The translations under genes were made by a program, and so were the position numbers. The notes under the pieces were generated by a model, which did not search any database, was not told where the DNA came from, and saw only the letters and a list, made by a program, of their open reading frames with translations. This document shows positions 1 to 9,812 of a stretch of DNA of 64,000 nt, one piece after another (position 1 is the first letter of the stretch; the number at the start of each line of letters is the position of its first letter). The DNA comes from Bidens hawaiensis (taxonomy: Eukaryota; Streptophyta; Magnoliopsida; Asterales; Asteraceae): positions 186,001 to 250,000 of the forward strand of contig JAIQDT010002061.1 of the NCBI GenBank assembly GCA_021521415.1, read 5' to 3'.

Positions 1-263
1 CAACCAAACATAATGGAATCATCATTCAAACATTCCAGTTTCCAAGTCAAACACAAAAAATAACCAGAAAAAGGACCCTACAACTCTAAAAGCCCTTAAC
101 ATCCTAACCAACCGCTCATTAGTAAAGCCAGGATATGCACACCTATTGAGATTTTGGCCGGCAGCGGCTGCACCATTCTTTTCCACCCCATTTCTCCACC
201 ACCCCCTTAATTTCCAGATTCTCTTGAGTCTTACCCGGTATAGCAATCCACATCCAAACAAAC

Positions 264-273
264 ACTATATAAA
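264..273 (+). promoter_or_regulatory. TATA box of PIP-like gene, copy 1
   Basis: CTATATAAAC lies about 40 nt upstream of the ATG at 312, in a CA-rich leader. This fits a plant TATA element with a very short 5' UTR. The same sequence precedes the second copy. Confidence 0.6.
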
Positions 274-311
274 CACACACTTCCAACCCTCTTATTGGTA
301 AGCTATCATCA

Positions 312-554
312 ATGAGTAGCCGGTTCCTCTTGATGTTCTTGATGACGGTGATGCTGGTGGCGTTTGCTGAGTCAATAAACAGCTCCTTACCTAAGCCGGT
401 TCCTACGTTGGAGCCCACGAAATTATCAGCATCTTCTCAACCATCAAAAACTGATGATCATGCTCATGATGAGTACTACAACTCTGAGAACAAAGTTGAA
501 ACTTATTATAAGCTAGCTTCAACTGGTCCAAGCCCAAAGGGTATAGGACACTAG
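312..554 (+). CDS. PIP/PIP-like secreted signalling peptide precursor, copy 1
   Basis: The 80-residue precursor has a hydrophobic N-terminal signal peptide (about residues 4-20, ending in VAFAES), a variable middle rich in Ser, Pro, His and Asp, and a C-terminal block ending in TGPSPKGIGH at the stop codon. Plant PAMP-induced peptides (PIP and PIPL) are secreted precursors whose mature hormone comes from a C-terminal SGPSxxGxGH motif. It acts outside the cell, where receptor-like kinases are thought to perceive it in immune or growth signalling. Here the first Ser is Thr and the rest fits. CEP and IDA precursors also end in short Pro/Gly/His motifs, but the GPSxxGxGH spacing fits PIP best. 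The gene has no intron and a TATA box at 264-273. The family is recognised by motif only; the function is inferred. Confidence 0.75.
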   Translation: MSSRFLLMFLMTVMLVAFAESINSSLPKPVPTLEPTKLSASSQPSKTDDHAHDEYYNSENKVETYYKLASTGPSPKGIGH

Positions 555-1010
555 TGAAGGTGTAAATAGGTAGTTTTATCGGTTCAACTAACATGTTTAC
601 TGTTATATCCTTACACTAGCCAGTTCGGATCTGGGCGTTTAAGGTTACATGAATGAATATTGTGTTCATGTTTAGGTGTCCAAAACTGTGTTTTAGGTTG
701 AGTGTTTACATATTCTTATAGAATATGGCATGTATATGTGTGTAGTATTGTTGGAAACAGTAGGTAAAGCATCTAGATCTTCATGTAGTATATACATGAA
801 CATTGAACAACAATTCCAAATATAAAGTTTCACAATTCGAATATATAAGATAACAAGGAAAAACAATCTTATAGCAAAACTTTCTTATGGCTATGTTACT
901 AGTGCTACAAGTCTATCTTGGTGAAACTGAATCAAACCACACCACTACTATTAAACAAACTAGTAAATTACATAATCGTGTATATAAGTAGGCTAAGATT
1001 CAAGATTACT
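555..1010. other. 3' flank of PIP-like gene, no gene seen
   Basis: AT-rich sequence with no coding potential that I can support. It is repeated at 29843-30297. It presumably holds the 3' UTR and polyadenylation region of the peptide gene. Confidence 0.5.
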
Positions 1011-1011
1011 A

Positions 1012-1440
1012 CCACTACTAAAAAAAGAAGTATCATTGAGGATAATTATCGATGGAAAATATCCGTAGGTAATTAATTACGAGGTTTCTCTGACAGTAAG
1101 TAAGCACATATAAATTTAGAAAATATAAGAAAACTAAAATAAAAATTTTACCGACAGCTATTTGTTGGCGTGTGACGATAAGACTTTGGATATTGAATTC
1201 CCACTCAGATTCAAACGTTTGTCGTGTAGGGCCTATTACCTACGGATAGTCCATCGATTAGTTTGAGAGTGAGACTTTTGAGTTAGATTCCCGCTCAGAC
1301 GTTTTGGTCATTTGTTGTGTATGGCATGCAACGATGGATTGTTAGTCGACAATTCATTGGTAGGTTTGTGTAGGACCAGTAACCGATGGATCGTCTATCA
1401 TAAATAATATTTATAAATAGCAATTCAAGTATCGCTTATA
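1012..1440 (+). mobile_element. Possible CACTA (En/Spm-like) terminal fragment
   Basis: CACTACTAAAAAAAG at about 1012 resembles a CACTA-superfamily end. The sequence after it carries short scattered direct and inverted motifs of the type TCCGTAGGT / ACCGATGGATCGTC, like CACTA subterminal repeats. I could not find a matching inverted terminus or a 3-bp TSD, so this is at best one end of a broken element. The same sequence occurs at about 30300-30728. Confidence 0.35.
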
Positions 1441-1779
1441 AGAGTTGAGTTATAATAAGAAAATTAGTTTTTGTAGGAATGATAGGAAATAATCTTTTCC
1501 ATTCATTTTATATTTGAATGGTTGAGATTAACTTAGAAAGAAAATCATGTGGGAAATAAGGATAAGGGTAAAAAAGGAAGAACACATAATTGTTGACTTT
1601 CTCTACTCATATGCAAGGCACATGTTAATTCTCCCGTCGTTCTAAAACGTCAATAACTTTTTATACGACATCTTTTTTTATATAAAAAAATCAATTTAAT
1701 AATGAGCGTTTTTTTATCTTTAATATGAGTACCATATTGTTGTAAAAAAATTAAAAAAAATTAGTGGGTGTTTTATACA

Positions 1780-1990
1780 TTGTGTAATAGGTTATAGGCA
1801 TTGTGTTTTATCCAATTATGTTTTAGCATAGTGTTTTTTCCATTGTGTTTTTTATATTGTGTTTTTCATTGTGTTTTTGTTATTGTGTTTTTTTTCATAG
1901 TGTTTTTTCTATTGTGTTTTTTTAATTGTGTTTTTACACACGATTGTGTTTTTTAAATGAAAAATAAACACTCGTGTTTTTATAATTTTG
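1780..1990 (+). repeat. Degenerate ATTGTGTTTTT repeat
   Basis: About a dozen imperfect copies of the core TTGTGTTTT are separated by a few bases. The same array is at about 31068-31278. It is low-complexity DNA with no coding support; the long frames across it are artefacts of T-richness. Confidence 0.75.
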
Positions 1991-2284
1991 TTTTTCGGAT
2001 CGGGTGTTGTGTTATATTAATATAATAGGAAAAACACAATCGGTGATTATCTAAAAAAGCTAATCACCGCACACTCACTTTTCTCTCAAATAGAACAAAG
2101 TTGAAATACACAATTTACAAAGAAGACCTAGCGGGCTATAAACTCAGCGGGTCAAATTGTGTTTTTTTAGTTTATTCATTGTGTCTTTTTTTTATTGTGT
2201 TTTTCATCAACTACAACACCCAAATTCAATTTACTGTTTCAATCTCAGATTTATTTCAATCTGCAAATTACAGCTCAGTTCACA

Positions 2285-3161
2285 AATGGGGAAGCAAACA
2301 AAGTCAACGCGGCGAGCGGAACCACCATCAAAACAAATTCAACCGTTTTGGAACAGGAGCTTGTTGCAGGCCAATTTTCCGGCGAGCAGGAGATGGGTGA
2401 GATGATGGACGTAAGTGGTTGAGGCGGAGAGTAGGAGGTGGGTGCGCTATTCTGGCGAGCAAAAGGTGGGCGCAGTGGTGGTTGGGTGCGTTTTTTTTCC
2501 GGCGAGCATGAGGTGGGTGCAACGGTGGAGACAGTGTGGACGGTGGTGGCGTTGCCGGAGATGGATCAGAATGAAGCTTGGTGTTGTTGGTGATGGATGA
2601 CATTGAAGCTCTATGGAAGATGAAACATGATTATAAGTATTGATTTATAAAATCAATTAAAAAAGTGAGATGGATAAAAATACCATCATTCCTAGCATTC
2701 TTAGAAATATCAAACTTCTTATTTGATCTTTTTTCTCGCTTATAAATATCAAGTATAAAAAAGCCAATAAATATCAAGTATTTGAATCAAGTATAAAAAA
2801 GCCAACCTCTCTATTTTCGAATATAGCAAATCAATGTTTGGGTGTGGTTTGTGGGGAGAGAGTCCATAATATTTTTGTTAGTGTGTTTGTTTTAACTTAG
2901 TGGTCTCGGAATTTAAACGCGCTCCGTTGTTACGAATTCAATTGTGGCGTAGCATATAGCTAGGTGTGAAGATCTCACTTAAAGACATGAAGATAGTTGG
3001 AGTGAGTTTCAATGTGTGTATATATTTTGGTGTGTGCACATATAAAAATATTTTTTTGCATTCTTGCCAACTCATGTCATTGGGACTTGTGAACTCATAT
3101 GAATGTAGTATATTATTTTGTGTGTTGCCCTCATCTACTCATCGGGTTTCGTGGTCACACA
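2285..3161. other. 878-bp block present only in duplication copy 1
   Basis: This block is missing from copy 2, where 2284 is joined to about 3162. CACA occurs at both ends. It contains GGCGAGC/GGTGGGTGCG short repeats at about 2380-2560 and otherwise AT-rich DNA. I find no TSD or terminal repeats, so a deletion from copy 2 is more likely than an insertion here. No gene can be supported. Confidence 0.7.
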
Positions 3162-3416
3162 TCTAAAGGTAAGGGAATGTGTTCAACATGTACCTACAAT
3201 CGTACATACAAAGATAGGTGAATGTGTAATACTTGAAAATGTTATGTAACTTGTTTGTAATGTGTGAAAGTGTAATTCAGTTTATTTGTAACATAATATA
3301 ATTTGTTTTAAGATCTTGAAAATATACACAAAAGAACTTATTTCTAAGATATGTAAATAAATATATAATACTAATGTTATTACAGTCGTAAAAAAATAAT
3401 ATAACTAGGTTTGTGT

Positions 3417-3771
3417 CAGGCTCGGTTTCGAGAAAGAAAAAAAATATTGGGCCGAAGGTGAAAATTGTTTTTGGTCTTAAGTAAAAATTTTTTTTTGTTG
3501 GGTTTAAACAATTATATGGGTTTACTTTGTTATAATTGGATTGTGTGAAAAACTTTTGTATTAGGATTAAACATGCTTCAAATGAGAGTGAAACCCATAA
3601 CCTTTGGGTTATGAGTCATACCCCTTTACCATTAGACCAAACTAATGGTTATGTAATTGAGTACAAACACTACATATACATATTGTTTTAATAAAAATAC
3701 ATATAATTTAAAAAAAATCTGGCCTAGCGGGATGGCGGGCCTGTGACGGCCACACCTTATGGCCGGCCCTG
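3417..3771 (+). mobile_element. hAT-like MITE, copy 1
   Basis: The 355-bp non-coding element starts CAGGCTCGG and ends CCGGCCCTG, which are imperfect inverted termini. It is flanked on both sides by the 8-bp direct repeat GTTTGTGT (3409-3416 and 3772-3779). An 8-bp TSD with CAGGG-type ends is the hallmark of the hAT superfamily. It has no transposase. The same insertion at the same site is in duplication copy 2. Confidence 0.8.
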
Positions 3772-3809
3772 GTTTGTGTAGGCATAAATAACCCATAGAT
3801 ACATCATAC

Positions 3810-3974
3810 ATGTCAAGACCCACCAAAGTCTTAAAAGTGTATGATGTTCACATAGAAGGATTAGTAAACCTATATGACTTGTTATGGGCAGAGGCTCAGC
3901 AATGCGTAGTATTCGCAAACAAGTATGGTAGGCCCAAAATGACTTCTCATGATATGATTAAGTTCAAGAAATAA
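3810..3974 (+). CDS. Unrecognised 54-codon ORF, copy 1
   Basis: An uninterrupted ATG-to-TAA frame of 54 codons starts 31 nt after the hAT MITE TSD. Its composition is protein-like: it starts MSRPTK, has a hydrophobic middle with two Tyr and one Trp, and a basic end IKFKK. The frame is preserved in copy 2 with one Lys-to-Thr change. I do not recognise the family. It could be an exon remnant of a host gene or an old transposon, or chance. Confidence 0.25.
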   Translation: MSRPTKVLKVYDVHIEGLVNLYDLLWAEAQQCVVFANKYGRPKMTSHDMIKFKK

Positions 3975-4362
3975 AGGTAGTACTCGGTAATATGTCAGCA
4001 GTCATCAACGGATTATCAATGCTTCTTAGTTTTGTTGCTAATCTTAGATTATTGAAGATCATATCGACTACCTACCTCACTTTTCTCTTTACATTCCCGT
4101 CATCCTTTTCCACCCCGTCACACTTGTCTTCAACCACTAAAACTGCCATCTACACGACCATCATCTATTATCATAACCGCTTACCACCGTCATTGTTGCC
4201 TTTTACCACCACTATCCGCCCTCATAGTCGCCGAGCACCATCATCTAGTAACACATCTGCCTTTCACCACAAAGGCTGCCATACACCACCAAAGGAAATT
4301 TCCATTACAACCATCCCACCATAACAGGTTCCTACAACCATCCACCATAACACTCGCATACC

Positions 4363-5050
4363 TGTTAAATCTTAGACAAGTGAATCAAGAACACCAAACA
4401 CGATATTGCATAAAACGTTTATGCGACACTTTTCATTAGTAAGAAATAAGAACAAAATACTTTGTACTCTCTAAAAATAAACTTTTTGATGGGTTTATAT
4501 AACACCCACAATTCTAATCCTACTCAAACTAGAAAACATAATTAAACTAAACTTCTAATTTATTTAATAATAAATAAATATAACCATGACACCAAGTTAT
4601 TCAACTTGGTTCCCGAACTTTGGATCTCCACCACCAAACCGCCCATTGAAATCTTCCGTACCACCCTTATACTTTTCGCATTTAACCATTCGGGTCCTTC
4701 AAGTTGGTCTTGCTCCAAGTTTTACACTCCCTCTCAATACCAAATTCCATCGTTCCTCCAAGATCCTTCACACCTTGTAACGCTCGCACTTCCTTGAGCT
4801 TAATTCTTGGATTCGACTTTATAACACTACCTGCAGGTTTCTTTTTCCTGGTTACAAATGAGTTAGTTTCGAGATTGCCATTATTTAGAACTGCATTACC
4901 CAGTTTTTGATATGAAACAAATTTTGCTTTCACAACTTCATGACCAACTATCATGGGACTTAAAACAATTCTTCCATCTTCACTTGATGAATGCTCCCTA
5001 TCGAACTCAATTCCTTTATTCGTTCGTTCATTCGAATCACCTGAACTTTG
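4363..5050 (-). mobile_element. Truncated copy of Copia-type gag-only element E
   Basis: The 364-bp LTR at 4363-4726 (TGTTAAATC to TTTTACA on the plus strand) is flanked on the left by ATACC, exactly as in copy 2 at 32773. A purine-rich tract (read on the minus strand) and about 320 bp of gag-tail interior follow. The sequence then switches at 5051 to unrelated DNA. The element reads on the minus strand, so this is its 3' end; its gag, PBS and 5' LTR are gone. The loss happened after the segmental duplication. Confidence 0.85.
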
Positions 5051-5105
5051 TGCATTCATTTCATGTATTTGTGCATTCATTTCATGTATTTAAATATTCA
5101 TTTCA
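5051..5105 (+). repeat. Short tandem repeat at the duplication breakpoint
   Basis: Two and a half copies of a roughly 21-bp unit, GCATTCATTTCATGTATTTG and variants, begin exactly where similarity to copy 2 ends. This may mark the rearrangement junction. Confidence 0.6.
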
Positions 5106-5139
5106 TGTAGTTTTAAGCAAAATTTTAGCCCAAATTTGA

Positions 5140-5240
5140 TACCGGTTATTAACCGAAATTAACCGAACCGAACCGATAACCGATCGGTTAGGTTGGGTTA
5201 ATGCTAATAACCGAACCGAACCAAACCGTGCACACCCCTA
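5140..5240 (-). mobile_element. Terminal fragment of a TAGGGGTGT-type (hAT-like) element
   Basis: Dense ACCGAACCGAACC sequence ends at GTGCACACCCCTA, about 5240. Reversed, this begins TAGGGGTGTGCAC, a start often seen on non-autonomous hAT-like plant elements with GGTTCGG-rich subtermini. I see no opposite end or TSD. Confidence 0.4.
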
Positions 5241-5265
5241 GCTGCCCCTATTCATTTTTCTCACT

Positions 5266-5757
5266 CCCGTCATTTGAAATGGCGGATGTAAACAGTACCC
5301 ACAACCTATGACACATGACATGACCTTTCTGGCACGTTTTTGACCACACTATTCACTTCCGCCATTTGAAATGGCGGAAGTGAACAGTGACTGACACACT
5401 TTTTTTGCATGTTTTTTGACCACACATTTAACTTACCCTCACTATTCACTTCCGACATTTTAAATAGCGTATGTGAACAGTGACTGACCCACTTTTTCTG
5501 CATATTTTTTGACCACACATTTAACTTACCCTCACTATTCACTTCCGCCATTTCAAATGGCAGAAGTGAGAAAAATGATAGGGGCAGCCTATAATAGGTG
5601 AAAATTGTGTTCCGTCATTTGAAATGGCGGAAAATGCGGTTTATATTTCACTTCCGCCATTTCAAATGGCGGAACACCAAAATAAGAGCCAGGTCACCAG
5701 ACAGTTTCTGACAGATTATGCTATCATGGTCGGTTCCGCCATTTGAAATGGCGGAAC
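5266..5757. repeat. Array of seven palindromes around a CCGCCATTT/AAATGGCGG core
   Basis: Seven copies of a dyad with core CCGCCATTTGAAATGGCGG (or a C centre) start near 5266, 5356, 5449, 5541, 5611, 5650 and 5734. The copy at 5352-5384 is a perfect 33-bp palindrome with one unpaired centre base. The first four are embedded in a longer repeat of about 92 bp that also contains TGAACAGTGACTGAC and TTTGACCACAC. The third copy is degenerate. Each copy could fold as a stable hairpin. The frames through the array, such as minus 5551-5306, merely translate the repeat. I do not recognise the family. Confidence 0.85.
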
Positions 5758-5769
5758 ACCTAGAAACCA

Positions 5770-8499
5770 AAAAAAAATTTCTCTCTTCCATAAACCATTA
5801 CACCTCTTTAATATTTCCTATTTCTAAAAATTTTTCTCAAAAAAAGGCTCAGCATTTTCACCAAAATCTGTGCAGTATTTTTACACCAAAGAGTGCGGCC
5901 GCATTTTAACCCAAATCCGGGCAGAATATGTAACAATGAGAATTTGTTTCTGATTATACATATACAAATCTCGTTTCTTTTCTCTTAATTAGGAATGGTG
6001 AGCATTTTAATCAAAAAAAGGAACTTACCAGCTTTTAGTTTTAGACGAGCAGCTCTATAATTCTATTTGTTTAATGATGTGATGCAGAAAGCCCTTGGAT
6101 GATGCAACTTCGCTTCAACAGCTTTCCGTAATGTTTCGATCAGCAGTCTTCTTTTTTGTTTTTATTAACTTGATTATCATGTGGAGTATTGACTACTGAT
6201 AGAATTCAGTTGACTTGTGTATGTGAATTAAATGATTCTCTTGTCTCAATGATGGAGGTTTTTACCTTCCTTCTTTGCTGGAATGACCATTTAAAGACTA
6301 AATTAAAACGTTTCAAGAGACATAGTAAATTCAAGAAACAAAAGTAGATAGAAACATATATAGTTCCTCTTTGACCCGAAAATATAAACATGTACACGCC
6401 AACCCGTTCAGGAAGGCTTTCTTCCAGTTCAAGCTTTCTAAAAGCTTGAAAAGAATAGCAACTAGCAAAAGAGCAAATGCTTTTGCCTCGCTTGTATGGA
6501 CACCTAGTTTATTCACAAAAATCACCAAATTTTGAATATGTATGTATTTGAAATATGTTTTTAGAGATGTACAACTTTTTGCAAAAGAGCAAATGTTGTT
6601 GCCTTGCTAGTAAATTGGATGCAAACTTTTTTAGAGTGATGGCAAGTGTTCAATGTATTACTTTTTGTCTAGGAGGAAAAAAGCTTTGAAGAATTTATGA
6701 TATTCGCCACGTCACAGATTATAACAAACTTGTAACAGTTCGCATTAGTTTATCTTCAGATTGGTGTTTTATGTACACCAAAAGTGCAAATTGAGGGTGT
6801 TTGTAGCTTTAACCAAGCTCTAAATTCACATAAACTAATAACTCACACTAACTCAGACGACTCAACTAAAACTTGAGACTTAAGAGGACCATCCAGATTG
6901 ATATGAATAATATTTGTCAATCGTCATCATGATCTACCTCATCGAAATTGAGTAACTAAATGGACCGTACTGGAAATTCGAAGGTTTCGAAGATCCATAG
7001 AAGCTTTTGTTGCTTTCTTCAACCAAAATCTTCACCAGTTTCTTTCACCTCCGGCTCGGTATATGCCGCCTTTGTCACGCTTCATTCTTGTGAACTCTTC
7101 GTGGTCTATTACGGATGATAACGATGAACATTCAGAGACGTCATATAATCGTCCTTCCATGTTGGTTTTGGTACTGTTGAGGTTGGTTGCAATTACCATT
7201 TTTTCAAGAAAGATGTATTATGTGTATATGATTTCTTTGTTTCTTTTGGGAGGGATGATGAAGAGGGTTTTATAGATGAACCATGTGGTAAATTTGGTAA
7301 TTGTAAAGGGTTCTATGTTATTACTTTTATTATTAAAGTTAATAATTTCAAATAAATATAGCGTTGCGATTACTCGGCTCAAACATTAGACTAGAAACAA
7401 ATTATGCTGTGTTGGCTTAGCTACCCCTTGTGGATCAAGTTCACTTAGGGTACACAGAAGAACATAATACGGGAGACTGGTAATAAGGTATGTAAATACT
7501 AGGCATGGTGGCAAAGTGATACGCAGCATGCACAAATCCTTTATGCCATAAACTAATCTTGGGTAGGTTTGGTGGTTTGGCAAATTATCAAAATCCTAAT
7601 TATCAACTTAATTTTAGGTGATTTCTCTAGCACCAAATTTTGGTTTTAGGACACCATAATTGTTTAGCGTGGCCAGAGCCGGCTATGAGGCAAGGCCGGG
7701 TGGTCGACGGATCCCAGCCCAACAACCTTGTAGGTCCCGAAACCGGATCCGGCAAATGAACGGTTTTGTTCTTGATAAACGTGCGAGACGCGTGCGGTAT
7801 ATCATACGATTGAACAAAAATACAAAGATAATAAATATAGTGAACGACTCCGTAATCGATTAAAAGATTTATAATATTGAGAACGAACCGACTCCACCCA
7901 ATGTGAGCTCTCCTTGGGTGGGTTATTTACACCATACAAAAGACATACATATGACTAGTAGAGTCCTATATATAGCCAAATAAAAACATTTTAGAAGATA
8001 TTCTCCCCATTAAAGCTAAGTTCGTGCACCGAAGCTTTCGTCTCGTATCCGGATTTCCCGCTCACTTAAGTTATTAACTTGACCATAAATATATTACGAG
8101 TTTTGCATTTTGATATCGCAAGTTACAAATTATTGGCATTACAGCCCCGATAAACCCGGATTTTTATTTTGTTTTAAATTATATATATTGTTTAAAAATT
8201 ATGTATTCTTAAAGTTTAAACTCAATTACTAAACATATCTAAGGTCTAAATTTCTTTTTCGCCTTCAACCCTAAAAAATTTTCACGATTCTTGGAGACGG
8301 CCCTGATTGTTGCCATGGACATATGCTAGTTTAAACTGAACCACGTAAACATTACATCTCTCTCTTGAGTTCTTATTTGTTATCGTAAGGCAGAGATTAA
8401 TTTATTTAAATTTTATTTTGATGATCATTTGAATTTATAAACTTTTGCGGGCCAAGGGATCACTTGACCCGATAATATGGATCCATATTTATATATTAT
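5770..8499. other. Intergenic DNA, no gene supported
   Basis: AT-rich sequence with only short chance frames (for example 7063-7275 plus and 6528-6331 minus) that lack recognisable domains. A GC-richer patch at about 7660-7830 (GCCAGAGCCGGCTATGAGG) and the segment ending ACGGCCCTG near 8303 look like old DNA-transposon scraps. I could not match ends or TSDs. Confidence 0.5.
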
Positions 8500-8765
8500 A
8501 CAAAATCTAACAACTAGGGTTTGTAGGCTGTTATTCTTCTCAGCTATTGCATAATTTGCACCGTTGAGACGAAAGAAAGGTATGGTTTGTAATGTACAAC
8601 TTAACTTACGTTGCTTGTCTTGGCAAGCGATTATAGGATTATTAGATTATACATATATATATGCTTTGATTCTTGTTTGTTTGTTTTTGCATTGCTTATC
8701 CTTATAATATAAATCAACAAGTTTGATTTTCTAGCTAACTTTTTTCTGTATGTATTTTTGTGGCC
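8500..8765 (+). pseudogene. 5' part of I29-domain gene copy A (promoter, 5' UTR exon, start of intron)
   Basis: This stretch aligns with 27760-27965, the 5' region of the neighbouring I29 gene copy B. Shared features are ATCTAACAACTAGGGTTTGTA, a GAGACGAAA exon end with donor AAG|GTATGG (GT at 8580-8581), and intron sequence up to TTTTTGTGGCC. The alignment is cut at TGGCC (8761-8765), where element A is inserted, and resumes at 27168. The expected intron A therefore runs from 8580 to the AG at 27261-27262 and holds the whole 18.4 kb element. Confidence 0.7.
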
Positions 8766-9746
8766 TGAAGAGGTAGGTCCCAGCAGAGCCCAGTTGGACC
8801 CGCAAGACTCACCTTGAAGAGGGACGTCTGCGCAGAAACCAACTGGATCCGCAGGACCAACCATGCTCAGAGACGTGACGTCCTTACGCGCAGTACGCAA
8901 GCTGTTCCCGCAGGAAATGCCTCCCAATGGTGAAGTAATCTGCCTATCCCCGCAGCTGCGGATACAAGCCATCAGGGAAGGCCACCCGCGCAGCAAGGCT
9001 ACACGCACAAGGCACTTAGCTCTCATTCACTCAGTGTCACCTGAAGGAATGAGCAAAGCCGGGAACAATCCCGCACAAAGGCGGGAGGGGGAATACTCCC
9101 GCCCAACTAAGCCAGTCCGTACGATACGGGAAGATCTTCTGTACTGTACCTGACGAGGTATGGGCAAAAGATCTGACTAAAGATACGACAGCTTATTGAC
9201 AACAGTATGGCGAGCAGCATGCTCTTGTACTGTATGTCACTATTAGCCGCTGCCTACTCACCAACTCCTGTCATACCACGTGCATAGCCGGCAGTTGGTG
9301 GAAAAGGAATAGTACACAGCAGGCCTAGTCACTGTCAGCCGCTGCCTACCCACCAACTACCAGCAGGGCACGTGCGTAGGCCACAGTTGGTGGAACAGGA
9401 ACACTATTCAGCCGGCCACACCTCCTTGGAAACCTACCTTCGGCTATAAATACCCCAAATGGTATGATCATCTCATCTTATCATATTATCATCATATTAT
9501 ACCTGATATCTGCTCTAGCAATCTCTTAATACACATTTATATTTAAAGAGCAATCTAGTCTGATTCTCACGCCGGAGGGTGGTCACAAGGAGGAACCCCC
9601 CCCCCCTTCTCAGTGACAAGCTCACGGTGTCTGTTTTGCAGGTTATCAGAAGAACCATCTTTACCGGGTCTAACCCCTCGTGGGAAACATCTATCTAACC
9701 CCCAGGTTACCTGTAATCTGCCCGGGGTCCGGTTAGTGTTTCTTCA
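8766..9746 (+). repeat. 5' LTR of element A
   Basis: The 981-bp LTR begins TGAAGAGGTAGG and ends GTTTCTTCA. A TATA box CTATAAATA is at 9444-9452, followed by a poly-C stretch near 9597-9606. Compared with the 3' LTR I noticed about five substitutions (for example near 8962, 8987, 9022, 9027 and 9679), so the insertion is young. Confidence 0.93.
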
Positions 9747-9812
9747 TTGGCGCCATCCGTGCATAAAAGCTAGAACTTCATTTCCTTTCAGTTTTTTCAA
9801 ACTTCTGGAAAG

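Larger units (their letters stand above)
1..5050. repeat. Segmental duplication, copy 1
   Basis: This segment matches 29290-33460 in the same orientation almost base for base. I noticed only about ten substitutions and a few 1-nt indels, plus one 878-bp block (about 2285-3161) present only here. It begins at the window edge, so its true left end is not visible. The match stops abruptly at 5050, inside the interior of a Copia-type element that is complete in copy 2. Copy 1 is therefore truncated relative to copy 2. The Copia LTR and the hAT MITE sit at identical sites in both copies, so both insertions predate the duplication. An assembly artefact (two haplotypes placed in tandem) would look the same. 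Confidence 0.93.

Noticed and set aside
143..418. Minus-strand frame opposite the PIP-like gene (also at 29311-29706)
   Set aside because: It is the complement of the promoter and peptide gene, has no domain, and is far less convincing than the plus-strand signal peptide plus C-terminal motif.
2101..2603. Several overlapping frames of 60-99 codons on both strands
   Set aside because: They run over T-rich and GGTGGGTGCG repeat DNA, overlap each other in all frames, and the block is absent from the duplicate.
3560..3660. tRNA-like stretch in the hAT MITE (CCTTTACCATTAGACC)
   Set aside because: It resembles a tRNA arm only over a short distance; no cloverleaf with acceptor stem could be formed by eye.
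3992..4324. 110-codon Thr/Ser/Pro-rich frame (also at 32402-32734)
   Set aside because: Low-complexity CCACCA/ACCATC sequence; both copies are young, so conservation carries no weight, and no domain or signal was seen.
5306..5551. Minus-strand frame with internal peptide repeats
   Set aside because: The peptide repeats are only the translation of the palindrome-containing tandem repeat.
8152..8303. Possible second hAT-like MITE (CAGCCCCG to ACGGCCCTG)
   Set aside because: The ends look suggestive, but the 8-bp flanks do not match, so I could not support an insertion.
8863..9153. 96-codon frame in the LTR of element A (also 26279-26569) and its minus-strand partner
   Set aside because: It lies wholly in the U3 region of both LTRs, is present on both strands, and has no recognisable domain.
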